A stretch of DNA of 64,000 nucleotides from Gnetum montanum (GCA_015680685.1 MNCI01010115.1:483065-547064), one strand, 5' to 3'; counted from the stretch's first letter, positions 11,661 to 25,770 are shown. Notes: generated by a model from the sequence alone, not told the origin. A program made the numbers and translations.

Positions 11661-12420
11661 ATAAAGTCAATTTAATTCTATGCATAATCATTGGTAGTCA
11701 ATCTAATTTTCCATTTAATATCTTAGAAAATTTATTTTTGAAGCCTAGCACATCTATAGGAAGTTCAGCTTGCACATCATCATGGTTAGTAAAAACTATT
11801 ATCATAACAATAAAACCAAAGCTAGTTTCATCATGTTTCTTAATATATTTCCTCTCTCCTACAAGGATTAGCGAAGCATTAAGTGAGCTTTGCTGCCTTA
11901 CTTATTCAACTTTCATAGGAATTGAATCATGGTTTTTGTAAGCTCTAGCAACACTCTAGACATTTCTTTCTCTATAAAAGTAAGCACCATTGTCATAATT
12001 CCAAGGTCTACAAAGAATTACATTAGCAAAATCTATTGGAAGCACATTGCATTTCACCACATCATGAAAACTTCTAATTTTAAATTTCAAACTATATTGC
12101 TTCCTCACCTCTTAGGAAAAATGTCTAGGCAACAAATGCAACTTATAGGGTATTAATTGAGGATTAGTTATCAAAATTAATCTAGCAACTACCCTAGAAG
12201 AAAAAACATTTTCTTGGGATTCTCCATTAATCAAAACATGAATCCATTCCCCACTAAGCAAATATCTAGTCTCAATCCCAAACAACAATTTTCAACCATG
12301 ATGATATCCTCTATTTATATTCCTCATGAATGCACATGAACTTAATTTACAAATATCCTAAATTTTTAGAGCATTAGGATTACCTCTTTGAAGACATTGG
12401 TTTGATGTCTCTTCCACCTC
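11661..12420 (-). pseudogene. E2 protease and linker
   Basis: Minus-strand sequence between gag and RT reads as the protease region of a gypsy element. It contains a stretch like 'VLINGESQENVFSSRVVARL', where active enzymes have V-L-I-D-S-G-S...N-F-I-S. The catalytic Asp appears to have become Asn and the following Ser-Gly is lost. Position and surrounding pattern support the identification, but similarity is weaker than for RT. Stops occur on both sides. Confidence 0.6.
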
Positions 12421-13577
12421 CATGATTTTCATAACCTTATCCTTGGCTACCTTGTAAAGTGGATGTTCCCATTCTTCATACTTGAAGCATTGGATTTTGT
12501 AGGAGTTTCTACATTATCCTTTTCCTCCATTACCTTGGTCCTTCTTCGATTTACTCTTCTCATCACCTCTTTCAATCTTCTTATCATAACTACCCTTCTT
12601 ATCATTATATTTAGACCTGGTTCATTTCTACAATCTAGATCCCTTCTCATTCCCATTGAAAGTTTGTTTCTTCCTATTTCCAAATTCACTTAATTTCATC
12701 CTAGCCTTTGTTGTCAAATCATAAGCCTCATAAAGATGTTGTGGATCATAAAAAGATAACACCTAATGGTACACCATTTTGAGACCTCCTAAAAAGATTG
12801 AAGCCTATCCATATTCTTTCTAGTTTACCTTAGCCCAATGGAATAGATAGCAAATTTTGATGTAGAATTCTTTAACATTCTTGTCACCTTGCCTTAGGAA
12901 TTTTAACTACATGATGGTTTCTTATCTTTGATGAGCCTATTCAAGTTCTCTCTTTAACCTATATTTCATCATATCTCAATCTTTGATAGGTTAACCATTT
13001 CATCTTTCATTACCGTAGGACTACTTTTTCCACTAAGTAGAATCCATACCTTCTAATTTGGATTTAGCAATAGCTACCCTTAAGTTACTAGATACCTCTT
13101 CCAACTAGAAATTCTTCCCAAGTTCCTTCAACCAACTTGCAAAATCATTGGTGTCATCTACATCATTGAAAGTATTCATCTTCATGTAGAAATGTCTAGT
13201 AGCATTTTTGAATGTTGTAGCAATCCTTGCCTCATCTTTCTCATCAAGCTTACTTGAAGAAGAAGTAGTGAACACTGTTAGAGCCCTTAAAGCTCTCATC
13301 TAAGGAATAGGATTCCCTTTGATTAGAACCCTTAGTTGATGGTTTTCTACATTCCCATAGCTGCATTTTCCTTCCACTTAACTTGTTCCATCTTTAACTA
13401 GTTGTGAAACTTCTTCATCTAAATGTTCATGCTATTATCTTTGCATGTTTGAATATGGATAGGACTAGCATCTCTATCAACCTTTGCACTGATTTTGTCT
13501 AATCGAGTAACCATCATCTAGAAGATAAACTTGATGCTATCATGACTTAACTTAAATCTTGCACCTATTTTCTTCAT
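12421..13577 (-). pseudogene. E2 gag with degenerate zinc knuckle
   Basis: A possible start at 13,577 on the minus strand leads into Gag fragments, among them a 64-codon frame at 13,105-13,299. Near 12,470-12,505 lies a zinc-knuckle remnant of the form CFKYEEWEH. Intact knuckles read C-x2-C-x4-H-x4-C, so the second Cys is Tyr here. The Lys/Arg-rich segment just upstream is typical of the RNA-binding end of Gag. About 60 bp upstream of the start a sequence resembling a tRNA-iMet primer site (9 of 12 bases of TGGTATCAGAGC) leads into the LTR. Multiple stops are present. Confidence 0.7.
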
Positions 13578-14239
13578 GGGTGTTATCTAAAATTGAAAAA
13601 ATCCTTAACCAAATATTCAAGCAAGAATAAAACTAAGCTCTAATCACAAGTAATGCTAGAGCAAGTTCACTCCTTAGGATTTCAACTTGAAAGTACTAAA
13701 TCCATATATTAGACAACCACAAAATTTTCTACTAGAAAATAAGAAAAATTGTTGTCCTCAATTCTTTTATTAAAGGATTAAAATATAATGGATTAAAAAA
13801 TTTAAAGATCCAACATACTTACCCACTCAAACTATTGTAGAGCTTAAGGCTCTACAATCTTACAAGATTGACCTCATTGCAAGAATCAATCTTTAATTAG
13901 ATCTAACACATATAGATATGCCATCCCATTCAAGAGGCTTAGAGTTATGCCCAAGATCATACATACACTTGCCCTTATGAATGCATAGAGAAATATGCAA
14001 CCTCTCCCCCAACTACCTTCTCACCTCTCTAAAGATATTAGGATGCCTCTTCCCTTGGAAATTCTTTCCATGCCTTCTCTTCTACGTGCTCTAGGTTCCA
14101 TCTCCTCCTCTCCCTTTTCTCTTGTCAATAATGGATACAAAACATGATTATAAAGATCCAAGATCCTAGGAATATTTCATAAATAAAACTCTAGATGTAT
14201 CCTACATGGATCTTAACGTTTTTAGATATCTCCCATCGG

Positions 14240-14580
14240 AACCACCACATCAAAGCTTTTTCAAGTTAAACAATATGTCTCCTATTATAACCAAATGTCT
14301 CCCTATCAATATGTGATGTTATTAAGATATCCCACATGATTATGAGATATGTCATATGAGTGTGAGACATCTCCCCTACATTTGAAATGTCTCACTAAAG
14401 TCCAAGATGTCTCACTAGTATCTAAGACATCTTGCATAACATGTCTCCTCTCAGTAAGATGTCTTCACTAAGAGGACTACAATTTGGCCAAGATGTCTCC
14501 TATGAATTAAGACATATCATATTAAATGTCTAGTCTCAAACAAATTTTCTTATGAACTTCCAAGATGTCTTCCTATAGTT
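14240..14580. repeat. Array of AGATGTCTCC motifs
   Basis: About a dozen degenerate copies of AGATGTCTCC or its reverse complement lie within about 340 bp, in mixed orientation but mostly AGATGTCT on the plus strand. AGATGTCT and AGACATCT are reverse complements, and some copies run into near-palindromes. There is no coding sequence. Confidence 0.7.
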
Positions 14581-15889
14581 GAAAACCTACGAAAACAACT
14601 TGTAGGATGATGCACAAGGGAATTGGAAGAGGTATTCCTACAATAGCATGGCTAACATGCAAAATTTGTCACTTCAACAAAACATATAATGGAATCACCC
14701 AAACATCTATACAATGGTATAAATCTATAGGCATAACATTCATCCATCATACAATTCCGAAATCAATATTTTCCTACACTAACCATCACCACAAATAAGG
14801 AGCCTAGCATCCACCTCACTCAATGTAATGTGTATTACATTATTTTGTGTGCTTGTCAAAATCCAAACCCAACATGTCTTCAAACCAAATATCAAATTAT
14901 CATGCATATGGATTTATTATTAGTCTCAATTGGAATGTGAAAAATCACCCAAGATATTACTTCCAATGTTTTCCAAACATACTAGTGCTAGAGGCATCAC
15001 CTAGGATATCACCTCTAACATTTTGGAGACACAAACCAAAACAAAGGAACCAATGAGCCATAGAATCACCCTCTTCTATAGGATGGGCGCTGCAACAAAA
15101 ATGACATTTTTTCACTCAATAGTGGGGATTAAACATCATAATCATCTCTAGGAAACCCATCTCCAACCAATCATACAAACTCGATGTTAGCTTCAACATC
15201 CATTAACCAAACAACCCAAAAACATGTCAAAACAACTAATGGTGGAGAGTAATATCAAATAATAGATTTTGTCTTATCTAGAGATCTAGTAATCCAAAGG
15301 TATAAACAAAAATATAGTCCACACATACTAAAGTCATCCATTCCCATTTCCAATACATGGTAGGATCATCATTAGAGAGATTTGAACTCAATGTTCTAGG
15401 GAACACAACAATTTTCTGAGATGTTAATAGAGTCCTCAAGGATAGAATAGGGACAATGTACCAAAATATTGATTACATAATTACATGAATAGTCCAAAAA
15501 TCACCAACAATCATCATTCCCATAAGGATCAATGCTCTTACCCAATAGAGTCCATTTTCATCCAAGATAATGCAACAACCTTGAGATCTCAACAAGTGAT
15601 TCAATGAAAAGCTTGATATGGGAAAAGGTTATCACAAGATTTAATATTTTCAACTGATGAAATGAATATTAAAAAAATTGAAAAAGATACCATGATCATC
15701 CAAAATTCTATTCAGCCACAATATACTCAGTTAGGAGAATTCAACGAAGGACTAAAGAAGGTAAATGTGAATATAACATGAACAGAAGGATCAATAGAGA
15801 TTTGGAATCATAGAAACCAAGAAATCAAATTTACAAGATACATTAGAGAATCAAACTTTAGAAAATCCAAGTTTATGACCAAACTAGGC

Positions 15890-16230
15890 TTGCAAGAAAG
15901 ACATCTTGGAAAACATGAGACATCTTAGAGGAGATTTCTTAGAGGTTAGCAAACACCTTTTAGAATACACCTTAGGAGCCTAGCAGACATATTGGAAGCC
16001 TAGTAGACATCTTGATTTGTGTTAATATGTCTTAGAAAAGATGTATCTAGATGGGGAAGATATCGTATTTTAGGAGGAGATGTTCTTAACTAGATGAAGA
16101 TGTCTTGTATAGGGCAAGATGTTTTGGGGAAGACATCTTGTGCATAAGGAAGATGTCTTGTCAATGATACTGGGTTTTAGAAGAGACATCTAGCATGGAT
16201 ATGAAACATCTTTTTTAGATAGGAAAGACT
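15890..16230. repeat. Array of AGACATCTTG motifs
   Basis: Roughly ten degenerate copies of AGACATCTTG / AAGATGTCTT lie within 340 bp. This array and the one at 14,240-14,580 share the same 8-base core and are about 1.3 kb apart in the same LTR-like block, which suggests a shared origin or parallel amplification. Confidence 0.7.
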
Positions 16231-17702
16231 AGGAAACAATTAGGGAATACTCTAGAATGAGGAGAATAAGTAAAGAAAAATAGGAAAAGGCTCAATGACT
16301 CCAGAATGTGAATTGACAAGGAAGGAGGATAACCCAAAAGTGAGATACAAAGAGAAAATTGAAGTTGATATAACCATAAGACTAAGAAAATATTAATGTA
16401 AGAGAAAATTGATATAATATGCTAATAGGAATTCAAGCTAAACTATTATGCAAGTGGAAGCTATTGGAAGAAAGTGTTAAGATAAACATGGTAAAATGGA
16501 TCTCTTAAGCTAAATCAATGGATCAACTAAAATTTCCAAACATTGATTACCATCATAGAAATCAACTAGTTCTACCAAAAATTTAGAACCATAGCTTCAT
16601 ACCAATTTACTATACATTCATCCATCAATCACAATCTACCAAGTGTAGGAATGGCAAAACTAACTTTCATAAAAATTTTTGGAAATAATCTTACAATTTT
16701 CATACCCAAATTTGGCAGATAATAACAAAATAAATTAACATCAAAATTCCATCAAACCACATTCCATACAGATGAAAAAAAACCCTTTAGACCTCAAATA
16801 ATATCATAATCATAAGAAAAAAAAAAAGCAATACCCATCTTGCATATGTGCACATATCCTATAATCATGAATGGGAAAGAAGCCAAGATAACTCACCTCT
16901 AATTTGAATGAACAAAATTGAAAAAGGAGAAAAGTGAGCCAAAAATATTCATGCAATCTACAAAATCAATCTAAAATCCTATAACATTTTCTAGCTCCAA
17001 TCTTCTAGCACCTCTCCAAAATCCTTAAAGTATGTGAAAGAATTAAACCATGGGAGTATTAATGGAGATAGACTAGAAACCATGAAATGGAAGAAAACAC
17101 CAATCATCTAAACATCCACAAAGCTAAAATAAAACTATGAAAATTCTTTTCCATCCTTAACGTAACTTTCTCTCCCAGTCACGTAACTCCCTCACATACC
17201 AAAACCATTAAAGAGAAAATACCATAAAATCTTACAATGCTAAAATATAGTCCAAACAATATCAATAAAGAAAATAAGATAAAAATAATTATAATTAATA
17301 TCTAAAACAAACATGTGGACATAATGAATCATCAATCACATATCTATTTGTTATACCATGAAATCTTAGAACCAATTGTTAATAGTAATTGAACAAACCA
17401 TTAATAATAGTTCATGCCATGCTCCCAACCAAATCTCATGAGATCCTTCCACACTCAACAACAAGCTTAGTGCCCACCTTCTAGTTGATAATAAAGGAAA
17501 ATATATGTATGATTAAATATGAATGATTACATAACATTAATCAAGAATTTGTAAAACCCAACACTCATCATTGATATCATTAATATAATTCATAAAATAT
17601 ACCAAACTAGCCATACATATAAACATATAAATGTAAGCACAACATTTTTCACAAAAATCATACTTACCATGGATGTCAAAAAAATATAGGTTGTTATAGG
17701 TA

Positions 17703-17965
17703 CTGTGAGTCATGATCTTATGAAATATAGAATTCTTAGGATTTTCAAGTCATTGCACACAAACCATGATAAGAGCAAGAGTCAAGGTAAATTTTTGTTA
17801 TTTTAGATGTTAATTATGAGATGACCCAGAGTTATGGTAGGGTAATATGAATAATCACAACTTAAACATGGGTTGTAATTAATACCATGAGGTACCCATG
17901 AGTTATGATAAATAGAAAATTAATAACTATGATACCATGAGGCATGGTAAACTCATGGTCTTTTT
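17703..17965. repeat. Array of CATGA/TCATG motifs next to E4 3' LTR
   Basis: Repeated motifs such as GTCATGATC, CCATGAGG and GAGTTATG occur about nine times in 260 bp, directly beside the LTR-start-like junction. Similar motif runs occur at 23,930-24,200 and 26,940-27,560. Confidence 0.55.
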
Positions 17966-20799
17966 TCTACAATACCACAAATGGATCAAAAGTCATCATC
18001 AAACTATTTTTTATAAATATCTTAAGATTTATAAGTCAAAATTTAGTGAATTTGATATGCATAGATTCACCTGAAAGAGTTCTTTAATCTAGAATTTTAA
18101 TATTTAAATTATTTATTTAGAAATAATAGAAAATCAATTGAATTTAATGATGGCTTATCACCCCCTATAGTTAAGTTTGGTTGACAAAATATGATGTTGA
18201 TGATGAATATTCAGTATTAATAATTAATGAACTCTATGAAATTCCTATAAAATATAAAAATGTATGATGAATTATGATAGAAAATTAATGGGATAATATG
18301 AGCATGAAATTAGAAAAGATGAATGGATTGTTTTAAATAACAAATCATAACAAAGCTTTATTGCTATAAAGAAAGCTACATATGACATTGTATGACTAAC
18401 AAATTTATAGAAAATGATTGGAATCATACTTGGGATTAATGAAAAGAGATTTCCCAATTATAAAAAATGGAAAATGAATGAAAAAAAGAAGATAAATTAG
18501 GGCTAAAATCAAGTGAAAATTCCTATTAATTCATTTTCATGAAATAAAATCAAATTTATCTTTTTATTCAAGATAAAGATAAATATAGTTCTTGCATTTA
18601 TTTTTTTTATTTCTCAGTTTACTAGAAGATTCTTGAATAGTACATTATTTTCTTTATTTATCTCTCTCTAATTCTCCTATAAGACATAAATGATGAACAA
18701 TTTCTAATGCTATTGATACAATAATTTTCATTAATTATAGAGGTGTGAATTTATAAGCTAGTGATAAAAAATTTAGGATACCCTCTACTAGTAATTTGGA
18801 TACAACCAAGACATCTAATTTTTTTCTTTCTAATGATGTATATGAGTCACTAGTAGCTAGTCTTAAATCATAATATGTGTTCATTCAAATTTTGTATTAC
18901 TTTTCTCATAAATGAAATTTTTCATTTAAGTTAAATGATGTGATGTAAAAAACATGACATTTATGTATTTTATGTTAAGTATTATTCTCATTTTTTCATA
19001 CTTGTTAAGCTAGACAATGCTTTAATAATGTAGCATGCTCTAGAAATAGGATAATTTATACAGAATAATTTCTTGTTAATCTTTCATAAATAGAATTCAA
19101 ATTTTTATATTAAATTTGAATAATATTCTAAAGTTTCATATTTTTCCAAGTTATATAATCTTCCACAAATTTTTTAGAAAGTTGACTAAGATATTGTTAG
19201 TATTTTTGGTTTGATTATGCATATGCAATTTATTTCCACACCATTTGGTTCTCATATATATTTTATTTTTGAAATCAATATTCATAACCAGAAAAAGAAA
19301 ATTTTTCCTCAACTTTCTAATTCTTTCAATTTTTGTCATTGTAAAGGATATCTATTCAATGCTTACCCTTTTTATCTTAATAAAAAAGATGCTATGAAAA
19401 GGAAAAAAATGTTGATGTTAAAGAAAAAAAACAATATGCTAAAGTTAAGGATATAAAAATGTTAAAATTAAATAAATAACAAATAAATTACTAATGCTAA
19501 GAATTATCAAATGGAAATAATGAAACTAGAGAAGACAAGAGCTTCGGTAAATACTTTACTCTTACTATACAAACTATTGATTAATCTAGATAGTTAGTAT
19601 GTAAAGTATGTAAGAAGACTACTATTTATCCAAAGATCATATCTTGTATTGATAAGTGGACTTTAGAATATTACAATAATACTTGATGTAAGGTTAACTA
19701 TAATAAATATTATATGATAGTATATACTTTTATATCTTCTTCTCCTACAAAAGATCGTATTTTGTCAAAGTGTTCTATTGCTACATTGAATCCTTTTTCT
19801 ATTTTAATTTTAACAAAGATATTGTAAATGATGTAAATATTATTAGGAATGAGATCATCCTCACTACTAATAATTATTTTTCTCTCTTATTTTCTGAAAG
19901 CATTTATTGTATGTCTATTCTAAGTAAACATTCTTAAAATTCAAGAATTATATCTTTCTACATTGTTTTTAGAACTTTCTAATGAGTGATTAATAATGTG
20001 ATGTATTTGAAATTCATTAATAAATATTTTTTTAGGGTTTGATACCATCCTTTAAAATAAAATCTTCTTTGGAATTTTTTATCCTACTCCATTAAATGAT
20101 AATTCACTACACATAATTGAGATTTTTTTTATTTTATTTAATGTTTACTCTTATTTACTTTTGAAGAAATAATCCATGTTATAGGTATGATCTACATCTA
20201 AAAGAATTTAATTGTTATAACTACGGTATTTCTCTTTTAATAACAAGGATTGAAAGTACATTAATGAAAATGATGTTTGTATGCTTCTTTAGAAAACAAA
20301 TTTATGCAAGAAAAACTTAACATTAATTATAGTTGATCTTCTAATAAATTTGTTCACTATCTTCTTTTTTCTCAATCCATTTTTATTCCTTGTTATCTAA
20401 TTCTTAAACAAATTTAAAAGACATGATGAAAGCTAAGTTAATATTGGAATTTGCATCCTACAAGAATTTCTAAGAATATTAGAGGGTTTTCATTTGAGGA
20501 ATCTAGCATGATTATTTAGAACATTGCAACCTTTTGATTAGATGAAAATTCTAGAAAGATTTATACATGTTCAAGGCAACGTCTAGATAAATATGGAATA
20601 AAAGTTCTCACTTTCATCTTGATCTTTCTTGGATCTGTAAGCAATGTTCTTCTTACCATCAAGCTTGATTTCCTAGCCATGGTACACTTATGGATTTTAT
20701 AGCTCAACTTTAGCTTCCTATATAGTATTAAGGAAAGTAGTTACCATGTGAATATGTACAAATTTGGTTGGTCATTATTGAACTATTCTAAATGGGTGG
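17703..20799 (-). other. 3' non-coding region of E4
   Basis: This AT-rich stretch lies downstream of the E4 integrase on the minus strand and upstream of an LTR-start-like junction at 17,702. The first 300 bp at its left end carry repeated CATGAG, TCATGATC and ATACCATG motifs. The rest has only short chance frames, and I recognise no gene. It most likely represents the 3' untranslated region of E4, perhaps with unrecognised insertions. Confidence 0.45.
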
Positions 20800-21900
20800 T
20801 TGTTCAAGACAGTGTTTCAGATGAAGAGGGTTAAACGAATATATTAATCCTATCTATCTAGTGTAGTGAGTTTGAAAGTATTTTTAGCCAGTTTCTTCTT
20901 TATCATTAATGGCCCAATCCATCTAGCCAAGAATTTGTTAGCTCTATTTTTCACTTTAACTTTCTATAATAAGACCAAATCTCTTTCTCTAAATTTCTTT
21001 CATCCCAATCAAAGATCAAACCATCTCTTCATTAATGATACATTGTGTAAATTCTTATCTCGAACTTCATCAAGTTTAGCTTCTCTTTTTAATAATAAAT
21101 CCATTACGAAATATCCCTTGTCTCATTGTGGACAATAACTTTTTATGAATTCTACTACCAAAGATATAGTTGGTTAGTTATTCAAGCATTTATCTAATAA
21201 ACTAAATTGAACAATATAGTGCATATAGATCTTTTGATTCTAATCCTATCAATCCAAAGAGCTCCTTGCAAATGCTCATGTCATCTTCCTATATTATTAT
21301 TCATACAATGTTTAATATAAGAAATCAGCCTCTTATTTGTAGATTCTATTAAACTATTTTCTTGCAGGTAATAATTTAAAGATAAATAGAGTAATATTGA
21401 ATTCTCTAAATCCCATCTTACAAACTTAGCTAATTGGAAAGCTATGCTATTATCAATAACCAAAAATTCTAGCATCCCAAAATGATTTATGATGTACTAC
21501 TTAAGAAACTTAATCACATCATAAGATGTACTTTTCCTTAGCACTTTAGCTTTTGGCTACATAGTAAAATAGTTTGTAATTACTAAAATAAATCTATGTC
21601 CTACTTTAGATAGAGTAATAGCTCCTATAAAATCTAATCCCACCTTTGAAAAGGGTTATCTATTATTACCAGATTTAATGGAGCATTAGTCCTTTTTAAC
21701 TTTAACCCATGAATTTGACACTTATAGCAAGTCAAACTTTTATCTTGTAGATCTTTAAACATATTGGGCCAATAGAATCTATATTTCAAGATATGTTAAA
21801 TATTGGTCCTAGGATATTCGTAATATAAGCCCTCATGATTATGAAATTGCTTTAGAATATCTTCTATTTTTTGATTTGATGCACATTCTGGTAAAATACA
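20800..21900 (-). pseudogene. E4 integrase
   Basis: Minus-strand fragments encode a Ty3/gypsy integrase. In order: a zinc-binding part with 'YWPNM' and 'TCYKCQ' (about 21,700-21,790); the first catalytic Asp in a 'LDFIGAI'-like stretch (about 21,640); a 64-codon open frame at 21,281-21,475 with the second Asp in 'VIDNS' (residue 8) and the catalytic Glu in 'ENSLIESTNK' (residue 44); and a C-terminal part near 20,870-20,950. The 'LIESTNK' version, usually GLAESTNK, is typical of Tat-like elements. Positions of all three acidic catalytic residues are retained, but stops and frameshifts elsewhere abolish the protein. Confidence 0.8.
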
Positions 21901-22149
21901 TCTGAAATCCTATCTATATAAACTTCCCTAAGTGTAAATGTACTTCTTAGTCTTGATTATGAAAGCTTTTTCTTTAGTTTTTGATAAATTCATATGGATT
22001 TCTCAAATAACAATAAATCTTACTGTGTCATCATACCAATTTGTAATCTCAAGAAGGGATAACACCTCTTGCCTAGATTCTCTCATTATCATTCTAGCTA
22101 ATCCCATGTTCTTAACTATCTTGAATGTTTCCAAGGGAAACCTAAATTG

Positions 22150-23430
22150 TTAAAGCTTGATTAGCCAATTATCTGTTTTAAGTTCAATTTTATTTTGTGA
22201 TAAGAATTGTCTCACGACTAGATCTACAATCATAATATGAACCATGGTATTTTCCAAATAATACTTAAAATGCCCTAAGGATTTAATAAATTTCTCTCTT
22301 CTCCTTTTAATTGATGATTGAAAAACTCAATTGACTTTTCTTCTATTTTATCTTTTCATGTTAATACTACAACTAATGAATCTATTGAAGAAAAAGCATA
22401 TAACCAAAAATCTTGTCTTAATTTCAGTTTCACTAAATATGGGGCATCTAAGATGGCTTTTTTTATTTGGTTTAAATCCTTAATTGAATATTTAGTCTTT
22501 CTCACTTCAACATCCTTTTTTAGCATTCTTGAAAGAGTTTTTGTTATTTCTATAAATCATGATATAATGTTTTTTTACAAAGTGTACTTTCCTAAAGAAA
22601 GAACTTAATGCATTTTTATTCATAGGATGGTCTATACCTTGAATATCTTCAATTCTAGCTTGATCAATAGCTATCCCCTTTTGAAAAATTACATACCCAA
22701 GTAATCCACTTGATTTTACTCTGAAAACAAATTTCTTTGGATTTAAAGAAATACGAAATTTCTTACATCTACTAAATATTTATAGTAAGTGAGATCTATG
22801 ATCAAACTCATGTTTCAAATAAACTATAATATCATCTATATAAATGGAAATAATTTTTACAATAAGACCTTTAAAAGATGTATCCATAGGTCGTTGAAAA
22901 GTAGCCTCTACATTTGATAAGTCAAAGGGCATTCTTTTGTAGGAAAATGTCCCACATTTAGTGCTAAATACTATGTTAAATCTATCATCCTTATCAATTA
23001 TTATTTGTTTATAACCTAAACATCCATCTAATAATGAGTATATCTAACATCCTAATACTTTTATTAGCATCTCACTATGTCTTGGGAGTGGCTAACTATC
23101 TTTAATTGAAGATTCATTTAAATTTATGAAATCAATAAGTAGCCTTATATCTCCATTGTTTTTCATGATTAGTACCAAATTAGCTATCCAAGCTAAGCAT
23201 ATTATTGGATATAAAATTCTAGCATCTAATAATTTCTTGATTTCATCTTCCATTACTAGTTTGAAAACTAAGTTAAACTTTATTAACTTCTATTTAACTA
23301 TGATGTAATCCTATACCAAAGAAATTTTATGTGTCATAATGTTAGGATAAATAGTTCTTAACTAATCATATGACCAAGAAAAACTATCTAGATTTTCTCT
23401 AACTTACATCATTTGCTTTTTTTATGCTTG
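22150..23430 (-). pseudogene. E4 reverse transcriptase and RNase H
   Basis: On the minus strand 22,700-23,430 encodes an RT: 'LLDARILYPI', 'IDFINLNE', 'LLDGCLGYKQI', 'MPFDLSNVEATFQ' and an intact Y-I-D-D catalytic box in 'YIDDIIVYL'. 'LDGxxGYxQI' and 'ATFQR' are characteristic of the Tat/Athila side of Ty3/gypsy, unlike the chromovirus-like RTs of E2 and E3. RNase H remnants follow at about 22,150-22,650, then the integrase, which is the normal gypsy order. No gag or protease precedes the RT, so E4 is missing its 5' coding half or it is unrecognisable. A few TAG/TGA stops interrupt an otherwise well preserved RT. Confidence 0.85.
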
Positions 23431-25446
23431 ATTGAAGTTTTATCCAAATATTATGACACTTTGAAAACCCTCTAATGTTCCTAGAAAATCCTCTATTGTT
23501 TTAGAGATACAAAACATTAGTAAAGCATGAAATATCCATTCATTCATGTAGGATAACACCTATAGTAAGAGTCTTATAGATGCATCTCAAAGTAAAGAAA
23601 ATATCAAATCATCTAGGATGTCAATCATAAACTAGTCATACATCTTTATACTAGCTTCTACCAAACATAAAATCATATAGTCATACCAAAAACATACAAA
23701 CTAGCATCGATGGTGGAGGAACTACAAATCCATTCAACTAAAATCATGTCCTAAAATCCACTCATTGCTCTTAAATAGCCATATCAAGCAATTGATAATA
23801 AATTAGTAGAATTCATAAAATATATCGACATGAAACAAAATATAAAACTCATCCATAATTGCTCAAATAATAAAAGAAATACAAAAATAATGAAAAAAAA
23901 AACTAAAAATAACTTTAGCATCATCCATGATGTATATCATGACCTTTATCATGGCTTGTGGTTGATTTTAGAATAAATTCAATATCATTCAGAACTAAAA
24001 ACAGCAAAATATCTTTGATCATGGATTGACCACATCTTATGGTAAAATTGAGGTTTTGCATAAACTCATTTTTCTAATCAACAAAGGTTCATCTTCACAT
24101 TTTTGGACTTATACATCAACAATGACCTAACCACAACTTAATCATGACTCATGATCTATAGTGACAATCATACTATGACATATGGCAACCTCCTGATGAT
24201 GACAAAAATGTCAATTTAGTTGAAAATCAGTGCCAAATGATACTTGAATGATTCTATATCATTAAACAATCATTTTGGTAGGTCTAGCGCATTGCAATAA
24301 CAAATTATGAGTTTTCTAACTATAAGGAAAATGTTAAAAATCTAAAAATCGCTCAAATTATCAAGACACTAGAAAACTTAGAATTTTAGTAATTGCACAA
24401 AAATCATTAACTTCATTGGAAATACAAATGTACCAACATCAATTTATAAGTTAAATATCTAATGATTGTGAAAATAACATGAATTCATATAAAATTTTCA
24501 CTCCCAAAAAATCATAATAATACATATATTGTAGAAATACAAGTTTGAAAAATCAGGGCTAGTGATTATACACCTTTGTCTATGCAAGGTAAAATCCATT
24601 CTCAAAATAATTAATATATATAGCATGAAATCCCAAAAAAAATCTAGAACTATATTGATATCATAAAAATGCTACCAAGCTAGAAGAGAATAGAGAATGA
24701 ATTAAGAAATCTCATCTAATAATGATGCTCAAAAATGCAATAACATATGACTATAGAGTATAATTCTACCACTATAGGACTTCATTCTAACCTAGCTTTT
24801 GATTCTACTTGATTAATGCTAACAATGTTTATTGGAATAGGGCTATGGGGTTTTTATAACAAAAATGCCATTATTCAAAACCAAAACTACCTATTTCTAA
24901 AATAAAATCCAAGAAAATATAACCCATGCCTTAATTATCTTACATAAAATCCTTTTAATAAAATCTAATAATTAAAATATACTAAAATGCTATGCTCACC
25001 TATGTATATAATGAAACTAATAAGACATCAATTACTAAAACATTAAACTACTAAACCTACTATAATTAATCTATGAAAAACCCATAATCCTCTCTCTCAT
25101 GTACCTAGGCTAATAATAAAAAAATACCAAAAACACAATAATTAATACTACATATATACTACATAGCATGCACACACATGTAGCTATACTTGTTGAAGTT
25201 ACTAAAGCCACACCAATTTCCATGAAAGCCCACCAAACTTATTTATCTAGGTTAGTGTAATATCCATCCATCATATAAATATCATACAATATGCAACATT
25301 AAAATATCATAAACACAATTCCCTAAATCATAGCATCATTTTGCACAATACATATAAATAGATCTACCATATAAAAGCATAAAGAAAAGCACACTAAAAT
25401 TTAGAAAAGAATACTAGTCCTGACATCCAAAAATATGGGGTATTAT
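23431..25446 (-). mobile_element. LTR-like non-coding block upstream of E4
   Basis: No gene is recognised. The right edge on the minus strand reads TATAATACCCC, like a plant gypsy LTR start with TG changed to TA. A minus-strand TATA box (24,851-24,859) lies about 590 bp inside, a normal U3 length. A run of TCATGATC-type motifs at 23,930-24,200 follows. This could be the 5' LTR of E4, with the gag-protease region deleted, or part of another element. Confidence 0.45.
23930..24200. repeat. TCATGATC-type motif run
   Basis: About eight occurrences of ATCATGG, TCATGATC, ACTCATGATC and related forms occur in 270 bp. There is no coding potential. The motifs match those at 17,703-17,965 and 26,940-27,560. 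Confidence 0.5.
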
Positions 25447-25764
25447 AGATTTCAAGTTGTAAAACTTCAAGACTTTAGGACACCAACATTAAATGTCTAT
25501 TAATTAATATTCTAGTATGTGTTTAGAATATTTGAAAATATCTTGATCATTTTCATAATTTATATGATAAAAATAGTATGTAGTCTTTAATTAAGTAGGA
25601 TGAGACATCATTATATCTATAAGGTAAGAGGAATGTATGTCTTATTTGAGCATCTAGCTCTACAACTAGATTACTTTCCATTATGGACTATGAGAAAGAT
25701 ACTAAAACTCCTAGTCCTTTTGGTTGTTTGTTATGCTAGTTCTACATTATATTTCTTCCTCTTA
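25447..25764. other. Short unassigned flank
   Basis: AT-rich sequence between the LTR-like junction at 25,446 and the 3' LTR of E3. No motif or frame of interest is seen. Confidence 0.4.
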
Positions 25765-25770
25765 TGCATT

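Larger units (their letters stand above)
13654..17702 (-). mobile_element. Long LTR-like non-coding block beside E2
   Basis: Directly upstream (minus strand) of the E2 gag and primer-site remnant is about 4 kb without any coding motif. Its left edge reads TGCTAGAGC in plus orientation, a plausible LTR end. Its right edge on the minus strand reads TATAACAACCTATATTT, resembling the start of many plant gypsy LTRs (TGTAACACCC) and a similar junction at 25,446. It holds two arrays of an AGATGTCT-type motif (separate entries). It may be one very long LTR or two different LTRs abutting. I could not align it to a second copy. Confidence 0.4.
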
